Shown piece after piece: positions 1 to 5,222 of a stretch of 10,077 nt of DNA. This DNA is from DASWIG01 sp965371445 (GTDB lineage Bacteria > Acidobacteriota > Thermoanaerobaculia > Multivoradales > J023): positions 1 to 10,077 of the forward strand of contig CBDUYN010000269.1 of assembly GCA_965371445.1 (NCBI GenBank), in the 5' to 3' direction. The position numbers and the translations under genes were made by a program. Each line of letters begins with the position of its first letter. Position 1 is the first letter of the stretch. Under the pieces are notes generated by a model. That model saw only the letters and a program-made list of their open reading frames with translations. It was not told where the DNA came from and did no database searches.

Positions 1-55
1 GGCCCGGCCGATCGCGGCCCGGCCGATCGCGGCCCGGCCGATCGCGGCCCGGCCG
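1..55. repeat. 15-bp GC-rich tandem repeat, 3.7 copies
   Basis: The unit GGCCCGGCCGATCGC is repeated without a mismatch at 1-15, 16-30 and 31-45, followed by the first ten bases of a fourth copy (46-55). The array starts at base 1, so it may continue beyond the window. Each unit contains the self-complementary words CGGCCG and CGATCG, so the array can fold in many ways. It lies about 40 bases beyond the stop codon of the ftsB-like gene. Function is unknown. Confidence 0.9.
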
Positions 56-95
56 GACCGTGCGGCCGGCTGAGAGCGGGGCGGGGCGGCTTGGC

Positions 96-434
96 TCATG
101 GGAGTGGGGGTCGAAGGGTCTCAAGCGGAGAAGCGTCTTCCGGCAAGACGATGACGACGTCGCCCGGACGCACCATGCCGAGCTGCTCGCGTGCCAGACG
201 TTCCAGGGTCAAGGGGTCGTCTTCGATCGTCCTCACGTATTCCCGCAGCACCCGGATCCTCGCCTCCGAGGCCTCGATCTGCTCCGCGAGCTCGGCCTCG
301 TGGGCCCGGGTCGCGGCGAGGTCACGGTAGCTCTTGAAGCCGGCGGTGGCAAGGAGCGCCAACAGGAAAAGCACCGCCGCACCGATCAGGGGACGGTAGG
401 GAGAATGCTGCGGGGTGGGCTTTGATTCGCTCAA
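96..434 (-). CDS. ftsB: FtsB/DivIC-like septum formation initiator
   Basis: A 112-aa single-pass membrane protein expected to act in the divisome, where FtsB-type proteins pair with FtsL and link FtsQ to the septal wall synthases. Visible parts: a short polar N-terminus, one hydrophobic segment (about residues 14-33), a charged coiled-coil-like stretch (about 36-70), and the family's C-terminal signature with LERLAREQLGMVRPGD (about 77-92) followed by VVIVLPE. Length is normal for the family. The only usable in-frame start is TTG at 434, and it has no good Shine-Dalgarno; upstream in the same frame there is a stop (TAA) and no ATG or GTG. It lies directly downstream of enolase, a gene order common in bacteria. 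A TATAAT box at 500-505 could give it its own promoter. FtsB versus DivIC naming cannot be settled from sequence alone. Confidence 0.85.
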   Translation of the reverse strand: MSESKPTPQHSPYRPLIGAAVLFLLALLATAGFKSYRDLAATRAHEAELAEQIEASEARIRVLREYVRTIEDDPLTLERLAREQLGMVRPGDVVIVLPEDASPLETLRPPLP

Positions 435-499
435 GGGTGCGGCGTAGAAGCGTCTCCAAGCCGGGACGTCTTTCTTCGCCTCCTCCGGTGCAGCGGACC

Positions 500-505
500 A
501 TTATA
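500..505 (-). promoter_or_regulatory. Candidate -10 box in front of the ftsB-like gene
   Basis: The minus strand reads TATAAT exactly at 505-500, between the enolase stop and the TTG start of the ftsB-like gene, in an otherwise very GC-rich gap. It would give a leader of about 60 bases. No convincing TTGACA-like -35 is seen 16-18 bases upstream. This is a candidate only. Confidence 0.35.
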
Positions 506-522
506 GCGCGCCGCGCGGTGAG

Positions 523-553
523 CGCTTGCCACCCAGAGCTGGCCTCAGCCCTT
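523..553 (-). repeat. Copy 1 of a ~31-bp motif found just after two stop codons
   Basis: On the minus strand the last codons and 3' flank of enolase read AAGG..TGAGG.CAGC, then TGGGTGGCAA.CG. A closely similar string occurs at 4421-4452 after the stop of the 35-aa peptide gene. About 25 of 32 aligned positions agree, including a near-identical 13-base TGGGTGGCAARCG. The TGA stop falls at the same place in both copies. Meaning unknown. Confidence 0.55.
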
Positions 554-1846
554 GAAGCGCGGGTAGGCCGTCGCTCCGAGGTAGTTGGCCGCGTCCTCCA
601 GCTCTTCTTCGATGCGCAGCAGGCGGTTGTACTTCGCCACCCGGTCGCTGCGACACGGCGCTCCGGTCTTGATCTGCCCCGCCTGCGTGGCGACGGCGAG
701 GTCGGCGATCGTGGTGTCTTCGGTCTCGCCCGAGCGGTGGCTGATGACGTTGGTGTAAGCGTTGACCTTGGCCATCTCCACGGCCTTCAGGGTCTCGGAG
801 AGCGTGCCGATCTGGTTGACCTTGACGAGAAGCGAGTTGGCCATCCCCGAGGCGATGCCCTCGGCGAGGATCTTCTGGTTGGTGACGAAGAGGTCGTCGC
901 CCACCAGCTGGACGCTGTCGCCCAGCTCTTTTGTGAGCGCCTGCCAGCCGGGGTAGTCGCTCTCGGCCAGACCGTCCTCGATCGAGACCAGCGGATAGGC
1001 GTCCACCCACTCCCGGTAGAGCTCGATCAGGTGCGAGGCTTCGAGGTCGCTCTTGCCTTCGCCGGGGAGCGCATAGCGCACACCCTCGCCGTTCGAGCCC
1101 GCGACGAGCTCGCTCGCCGCCACGTCGAACGCCAGGGCGATCTGGGTGCCGGGCTGATACCCCGCGGCCTCGATGCCCTGCATCAGGAGGTCGAGCGCGG
1201 CGCGGTTGCTGTCGAGGTTGGGCGCGAAGCCCCCCTCGTCGCCGACCGCGGTCGTCATACCTTTCTCGTTGAGGATCTTCTTCAAGGCGTGGTAGGTCTC
1301 AACCCCGGCCCGGAGCGCTTCGCTGAAGCTCTCGAAGCCGATCGGCACCAGCATGAACTCCTGGATGTCGACGGAGTTGTTGGCGTGGGCGCCGCCGTTC
1401 AAGACGTTCAACATCGGTACCGGCAGGAGCGTCGCCGCGGGTCCGCCGAGGTAGGCGTAGAGCGGCAGGCCGGCGGTGTCGGCGGCGGCCTTGGCGACGG
1501 CGAGCGACACACCGAGAATGGCGTTGGCCCCCAGACGGCTCTTCTCCGGGGTGCCGTCGAGCTCGATCAGGGTGCGGTCGACGAGCGCCTGGTCGCGGGC
1601 GTCCATGCCTTCGAGAGCGGCGCGGATCTCGTGATGGACCGACTCGACGGCTTTCTCCACCCCCTTGCCGAGGTAGCGCGAGCCGCCGTCGCGCAGCTCC
1701 AGGGCCTCACGGCTCCCCGTCGAGGCGCCCGACGGCACGGCGGCACGTCCCAGGGTGCCGCATTCCAGGATGCAATCGACCTCGACGGTCGGATTTCCAC
1801 GCGAGTCTAGGATCTCGCGAGCGCTGAGCTCTTCGATCGTGAACAT
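545..1846 (-). CDS. eno: Enolase (phosphopyruvate hydratase)
   Basis: A 433-aa cytoplasmic glycolytic enzyme that interconverts 2-phosphoglycerate and phosphoenolpyruvate using Mg2+. It is full length for bacterial enolases and the key residues are in place: the N-terminal SREILDSRGNPT-like segment (here AREILDSRGNPT, 9-20), the flexible loop PSGASTG (38-44), H154 in GGAHA, E163, the catalytic acid E204 in GDEGG, metal ligands D241, E290 (SIEDG) and D317 (GDD), the catalytic base K342 in KVNQIGT, the SHRSGE loop (369-374) and K393 in KTGAP. The ATG at 1846 is preceded by GGGAG with good spacing. It sits between bactofilin upstream (58-base gap) and the ftsB-like gene downstream on the same strand, so a shared transcript is likely. 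The long open frames on the opposite strand are shadows of this gene. Confidence 0.98.
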   Translation of the reverse strand: MFTIEELSAREILDSRGNPTVEVDCILECGTLGRAAVPSGASTGSREALELRDGGSRYLGKGVEKAVESVHHEIRAALEGMDARDQALVDRTLIELDGTPEKSRLGANAILGVSLAVAKAAADTAGLPLYAYLGGPAATLLPVPMLNVLNGGAHANNSVDIQEFMLVPIGFESFSEALRAGVETYHALKKILNEKGMTTAVGDEGGFAPNLDSNRAALDLLMQGIEAAGYQPGTQIALAFDVAASELVAGSNGEGVRYALPGEGKSDLEASHLIELYREWVDAYPLVSIEDGLAESDYPGWQALTKELGDSVQLVGDDLFVTNQKILAEGIASGMANSLLVKVNQIGTLSETLKAVEMAKVNAYTNVISHRSGETEDTTIADLAVATQAGQIKTGAPCRSDRVAKYNRLLRIEEELEDAANYLGATAYPRFKG

Positions 1847-1904
1847 TGGGTGACTCCCAGGATTGGCGGACGTTTTATGCCGGTCGGCGTCGCCGGCCGC
1901 GGAT

Positions 1905-2270
1905 TCACTTGGCGGGCTTGGACTTTCCGCTCATGCTGACCTTGCCCTCGAAAAAAGCTCCCTCGGCGATCGCGATTCTCTTGGCCGCGATGTTGCCCTG
2001 CACGTGGCAGGTCGGCTGGAGCTCGATCTTGTGCTCGGCGCTGATCTTGCCCTCGACACGACCCTCGACGACGACCTGGGCGGCGGCGATCTCGCCCCCC
2101 ACCTTGCCGCCCTCGCGCACACAGAAGAGGCCCTCGGTGCCCGAGATGCCCTCGATCGTGCCAAATACCTCGATGGGGGCCGATCCGGTGATCTCGCCGC
2201 GAATGCAGATGCCTTTGCCGATCACCGTTCGGTCGTGGGAAGAAGCTCGCTTGGGGGGCTGTTGGGGCAT
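1905..2270 (-). CDS. Bactofilin (polymer-forming cytoskeletal protein)
   Basis: A 121-aa protein of the bactofilin family, which self-assembles without nucleotide into filaments and scaffolds cell-shape or wall-modifying proteins at the membrane. The sequence shows the expected right-handed beta-helix pattern: a core from about residue 14 to 113 made of short repeats rich in Gly, Val and Ile (TVIGKGICIRGEI, VFGTIEG, VEGRVEGKI, VQGNIAAKRI, FFEGKVSMSG), flanked by short polar, Pro/Ser/Lys-rich tails. There is no signal peptide or membrane segment. The ATG at 2270 follows a GAGGAG Shine-Dalgarno about 8 bases upstream. It is co-directional with the decarboxylase (55-base gap upstream) and enolase. 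Family assignment is firm; its partner in this organism is unknown. Confidence 0.9.
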   Translation of the reverse strand: MPQQPPKRASSHDRTVIGKGICIRGEITGSAPIEVFGTIEGISGTEGLFCVREGGKVGGEIAAAQVVVEGRVEGKISAEHKIELQPTCHVQGNIAAKRIAIAEGAFFEGKVSMSGKSKPAK

Positions 2271-2325
2271 GCGGGGTCTCCTCGAAGTCAGCTGGACGAA
2301 AACCGGACCACGATCTTACCACGGA

Positions 2326-3741
2326 CTAGGCGAGCTCGGCGACGGCCTCGCGGACGTCCTCGAGGCACATCTCCATCCTCTCGCGATGGGTACGGAAGGA
2401 AAGAACGCAGATGCGCAGGACGAAGCGTGTGTCGAGGCGGGTAGCGGTCAGGTAGACGCGGCCGCGGCGGTTGACGCGCTCCAGGAGCTCGCGGTTCAAC
2501 CGGTCGAGCTCCTCGCCGCCGAGCCCCGGACGCTCGAGGACGAAGGCCAGGAGCGAGAGCTGCGGTTCGGCGACGATCCGTATCCCAGGAATCGCGGCAA
2601 GCTCCGACGCGGCCCAGCGGGCGAGGTCGAGCTTCTCGTCGAGCGCCCGGCGAAACGCGTCGGCGCCGTGCATCTTGAACGGCAGCCAGACCCGCAGGCC
2701 CCGGAAGTCGCGCGAGAGCTCCGGCGAGACGTCGCAGAAGTCGACGAGCTCCGGGTCGTCCTGCATCGCCGGCATGTAGTCGGCGTGGACGGTGTGGGCA
2801 CGGCGCAGCGTGCCGGCGTCTTGGACGAGGAGCGACCCGTTGCCGTAGGGGAGGAAGAGGCCCTTGTGGGGATCGAGGGTGATCGAATCGGCGCGCTCGA
2901 TTCCGGCGAGGGCCTTCCGGCCGCGTTCGGTGAGGGTGAAAAAGCCGCCGTAGGCCGCGTCGACGTGGAGCCAGAGCCCTTCGCGCTCGGCGACGTCGGC
3001 CACGGCGCCGAGGTCGTCGACGGCGCCCGTGTTGGTGGTGCCGCCGTTGGCGGCGAGGATCGCCGGACGCAGGCCGGCGCGGCGGTCCTCGGCGATCTGC
3101 CGCTCGAGCTCGCCCATGCGCAGGCGGAGCTTCTCGTCGGAGGCCACCTGGCGGACGTGGCTCGGCCGAAAGCCCGCCAGGACGGCCGACTTCATCACCG
3201 AGTGGTGGGTCTGGTCGGAGACGTAGACGACGCCGTCGAGGAAGTCCTCGCCTAGCCGTTCGCGCCGCGCCGTGGTGATCGCGATCAGGTTGGCGAGCGA
3301 CCCGCCCGTCGTCAGGAGGCCTCCCGAGCCCTCGCCGTAGCCCACCATCTCGCAGAACCAGCGGACGACGTTCCACTCCAACTGGACGAGCCCGGGCGCG
3401 GCGAGCCAGGCGCCGACGTAGCGGTTGGTGGCGTCCGAGATCAGGTCGGCAAGCGCGGAATGGAAGAGTCCACCGCCCGGGACGTAGGCCAGGTAGCCCG
3501 GGCTCGCGGTGTTGAACGAATGGGGTATGGCGCGCTCGAAAAGCAGCTCCAGGAGCTTCTCGAAGTCTTCTCCTTCGCGGGGCAGCGGCTCGGCGAGGGA
3601 ACGGGCGAGCTCGGCGCCGCCCTCCCAGACCGCCGCCGGCTGCTCCGGGAGCGACTCTACGTGCGCGACGATGCGCTCCATCGTGCGCTCGACGAGGTCG
3701 CGCATCTGCGTTCCGGACAGTTCCAGGGGGTGATTTTTCAT
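2326..3741 (-). CDS. Group II PLP-dependent amino-acid decarboxylase
   Basis: A 471-aa cytoplasmic pyridoxal-phosphate enzyme of the aromatic-L-amino-acid/glutamate decarboxylase family; it should remove the alpha-carboxyl of an amino acid to give an amine. Hallmarks: TTGGS (144-148) for cofactor phosphate contact, THHS (178-181) with the His that stacks on the PLP ring, HVDAAYGG (259-266) with D261 that contacts the pyridine nitrogen, and the Schiff-base lysine K293 in DPHKGL. I use the ATG at 3741 rather than the longer open frame to 3882, because the extra 47 residues are low-complexity Ser-rich and antisense to the start of the Uma2 gene; 471 aa also matches the family. No strong Shine-Dalgarno is visible. 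The substrate (Trp, Tyr, Phe, DOPA or other) cannot be told from sequence. It may lead a transcript that includes bactofilin, eno and ftsB. Confidence 0.92.
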   Translation of the reverse strand: MKNHPLELSGTQMRDLVERTMERIVAHVESLPEQPAAVWEGGAELARSLAEPLPREGEDFEKLLELLFERAIPHSFNTASPGYLAYVPGGGLFHSALADLISDATNRYVGAWLAAPGLVQLEWNVVRWFCEMVGYGEGSGGLLTTGGSLANLIAITTARRERLGEDFLDGVVYVSDQTHHSVMKSAVLAGFRPSHVRQVASDEKLRLRMGELERQIAEDRRAGLRPAILAANGGTTNTGAVDDLGAVADVAEREGLWLHVDAAYGGFFTLTERGRKALAGIERADSITLDPHKGLFLPYGNGSLLVQDAGTLRRAHTVHADYMPAMQDDPELVDFCDVSPELSRDFRGLRVWLPFKMHGADAFRRALDEKLDLARWAASELAAIPGIRIVAEPQLSLLAFVLERPGLGGEELDRLNRELLERVNRRGRVYLTATRLDTRFVLRICVLSFRTHRERMEMCLEDVREAVAELA

Positions 3742-3793
3742 GGGATGTAGCCACTCTCTAGCCTGAGTCCGTCTTGGGAGGTAAGATGATCCC

Positions 3794-4402
3794 ATGGTTG
3801 CTGTCGCTGAGTCGATCCCCGACGAAGAGCTCACGCTTGAGGACTGGATCGCCTTGCCCGAGGACGAACCGGGAGAGCTCATCGACGGATACCTGGAGGA
3901 CGAGGAGATGCCCGACTACGTCCACGAGTTGCTGGTCATGTTCCTCGGACGGCTCTTCGGCAACTGGATTTTTTCACGCGGCGGCTTCGTCGCCGGCTCG
4001 GAGGCCAAGTTCGCGGTCGGTGCCAATCGTGGCCGCAAGCCCGACCTGAGCGTCTACTTCCCCGGACGTCGTCCACCGGCCCGCGGGGTGATCCGGACGC
4101 CTCCGGACATCGTCGTCGAGATCGTCTCGCCCCGTCCCCGCGACGGGCGCCGCGACCGGATCGAGAAGATGGCCGACTACGCCGGCTTCGGCGTCCGCTA
4201 CTATTGGATCGTCGATCCGCAGTTGCGCGGGCTGGAGGTCTTCGAGCTCGGCAAGGGGGGACGCTACACCCACGTCCTGGGGGCGAGCGGAGGCGTGGTG
4301 GACGACGTCCCCGGATGCGAGGGGCTGAGCATCGACCTGGACGCCCTCTGGGGGGAGGTCGACCGTCTGGAGGACGACTCGGGGACGTCCGACGAGGGGT
4401 GA
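3794..4402 (+). CDS. Uma2-family protein (DUF820, PD-(D/E)XK nuclease fold)
   Basis: A 202-aa protein of the Uma2 family, which has a restriction-endonuclease-like fold but mostly unknown cellular function. Family landmarks in order: a conserved acidic N-terminal helix with E28 in GELIDGYL, H44, PD (83-84) in RKPDLSVYF, E109 in PPDIVVEIVSP, the RDRIEKMADYAGFGV segment with K125, and YYWIVDP (136-142). Thus the putative D-E-K metal-binding set is kept. The C-terminal tail is acidic and low-complexity. The ATG at 3794 has GGGAGG at 3776-3781, slightly far (12 bases) but clear. It is the only complete plus-strand gene here, divergent from the decarboxylase (52 bases between starts) and convergent with the conflict operon. 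Uma2 genes are often solitary and multicopy; nothing ties it to the neighbours. Family sure, activity not. Confidence 0.88.
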   Translation: MVAVAESIPDEELTLEDWIALPEDEPGELIDGYLEDEEMPDYVHELLVMFLGRLFGNWIFSRGGFVAGSEAKFAVGANRGRKPDLSVYFPGRRPPARGVIRTPPDIVVEIVSPRPRDGRRDRIEKMADYAGFGVRYYWIVDPQLRGLEVFELGKGGRYTHVLGASGGVVDDVPGCEGLSIDLDALWGEVDRLEDDSGTSDEG

Positions 4403-4420
4403 GCTCCAGGGCTCCAGATC

Positions 4421-4452
4421 CGTTTGCCACCCACAGGCTGACCTCACTCCTT
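4421..4452 (-). repeat. Copy 2 of the post-stop ~31-bp motif
   Basis: The minus strand reads AAGGAGTGAGGTCAGCC, then TGTGGGTGGCAAACG, spanning the stop codon of the 35-aa peptide gene. It matches the sequence spanning the enolase stop at 523-553 at about 25 of 32 aligned positions. The gap from 4403 to 4443, between this convergent gene end and the Uma2 stop, shows no clear T-tract terminator. Confidence 0.55.
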
Positions 4453-4551
4453 GGAGGCAAGTAGCTGCACGAGCCACCTGAGCAACTGCACCAAGAGCAG
4501 CTTGATCTTCAAGTAGATCAACCGCACGGTCATGGCAAGAACCTCAAGCAT
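4444..4551 (-). CDS. 35-aa Leu-rich cationic amphipathic peptide (candidate membrane toxin)
   Basis: A 35-codon gene not recognised from any named family. Its ATG shares the A of the upstream gene's TGA stop (TGATG at 4553-4549), the classic layout of translational coupling, and GGAG lies 8 bases before the ATG. Twenty-nine of 34 codons after the start end in G or C, as expected for real coding in this genome. The product has 12 leucines and reads as one helix from about residue 5 to 32, with a heptad-spaced polar stripe (T8, K15, Q22, Q29, plus R25) and basic residues R10, K17, K34. That size and composition resemble small membrane-acting type I toxins such as TisB and DinQ, but I see no proof of homology. 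As last gene of the conflict operon it could be an effector or a membrane anchor for gene iv. An alternative internal ATG lies at 4533. Confidence 0.6.
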   Translation of the reverse strand: MLEVLAMTVRLIYLKIKLLLVQLLRWLVQLLASKE

Positions 4552-5150
4552 CACGAAGACTCCAGCAGAGCTTTCGGGTCCGGCACATGACTTGCCGCCA
4601 TGATTTGCTCGACGTTCCTGATCTCTTTCTCGGCCTCGCTACTGATGACCAGATCCGGCAAGTCGATAACTCTGTTCAGCGCGGATGCGTTCAAGTTGTG
4701 GCCAAGGGCCGCCTTGAGGACGATCTTCGAGCTCGGCTGCTGTTTTCCCAGGCTGTAGCTCAGCCCGGCGGAGATCTGTCCCAGAAAATCTGTAACCTCC
4801 GGCTCGTCTCCGATCGCCCGTCCTGAGGACATCCGACGAAAGTATGCCAGGAGAGACTTCGTCAGGGAGACGAGTGTTCCTCGATACCTTCCTGAATATT
4901 CGAAGCCTGCCGTCATACTGTGCGGGCTGTCCGTCAAGATCGGCGTCTTCTCGAAGCGAAGCCCACCGACTCTCAACAGCAGCTCGTCGAGCAACGCTTC
5001 TAGCCGCAAAAAATCTTCTTTCAGGTGAATCTTTAAGACCTCGGCGTCTTTGCAGGCCGCGGGGCCGGAGGAGAATTCAAAGTCCACGCTGAAGACGCCA
5101 CCTTTCCGCCCCTTGACGCTTACGTAGTACGAAAAGCTCTCAAGTAGCAT
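4551..5150 (-). CDS. Uncharacterised 199-aa conflict-operon protein
   Basis: I do not recognise this protein. It has no signal peptide or clear membrane segment, so it is probably cytoplasmic. The N-terminus alternates hydrophobic and polar residues like beta strands (about 5-28, FSYYVSVKG...FSVDFEFSSG), followed by a charged Leu-rich helix (about 36-60), a central Ser/Gly/Tyr region (75-130) and a helical C-terminus (about 140-190). No catalytic motif is obvious. The ATG at 5150 follows AAGGAG at ideal spacing. It begins 56 bases after the ATPase-TPR-CHAT gene on the same strand and overlaps the 35-aa peptide gene by one base at its end, so it is surely cotranscribed and cotranslated with the peptide. 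G+C is low (about 52% in a line sampled) relative to flanking housekeeping genes, like the CHAT-coding part upstream. Confidence 0.75.
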   Translation of the reverse strand: MLLESFSYYVSVKGRKGGVFSVDFEFSSGPAACKDAEVLKIHLKEDFLRLEALLDELLLRVGGLRFEKTPILTDSPHSMTAGFEYSGRYRGTLVSLTKSLLAYFRRMSSGRAIGDEPEVTDFLGQISAGLSYSLGKQQPSSKIVLKAALGHNLNASALNRVIDLPDLVISSEAEKEIRNVEQIMAASHVPDPKALLESS

Positions 5151-5196
5151 TGTGGCTCCTTCGACGTCGGTTCCCCGGCACGCTGGCGATCAGGCT

Positions 5197-5222
5197 GACA
5201 GGCCGGTCATGACCGGCCTGTC
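5197..5222. repeat. 26-bp perfect palindrome over the ATPase-CHAT stop codon
   Basis: Thirteen bases at 5197-5209 are the exact reverse complement of 5210-5222 (GACAGGCCGGTCA / TGACCGGCCTGTC). The TGA stop of the ATPase-TPR-CHAT gene (5207-5209) lies at its centre. As RNA it would form a very stable hairpin, but no U-tract follows on either strand, so it is not a standard intrinsic terminator. It could tune expression of the two downstream genes, protect the mRNA 3' end after processing, or be a DNA-binding or recombination site. Confidence 0.9.

Noticed and set aside
422..1810. Plus-strand open frame of 462 codons opposite enolase
   Set aside because: It is antisense to a textbook enolase, is rich in Arg/Gly/Val from GC-rich shadow codons, and shows no domain.
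1846..3255. Plus-strand open frame of 469 codons opposite bactofilin and the decarboxylase
   Set aside because: It crosses two genuine genes on the other strand and has no recognisable motif; a high-G+C shadow.
2288..3754. Minus-strand open frame of 488 codons in another frame of the decarboxylase
   Set aside because: Extremely Arg/Pro/Ala-rich translation typical of a frame-shifted reading of a GC-rich gene; the true frame carries all PLP motifs.
3742..3882. 47-codon N-terminal extension of the decarboxylase
   Set aside because: Low-complexity Ser-rich sequence antisense to the Uma2 gene start; the family length and conserved N-terminus fit the ATG at 3741.
5197..5222. Palindrome as an intrinsic transcription terminator
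   Set aside because: No run of U follows the stem on either strand, and two well-translated genes lie immediately downstream, so full termination is unlikely.
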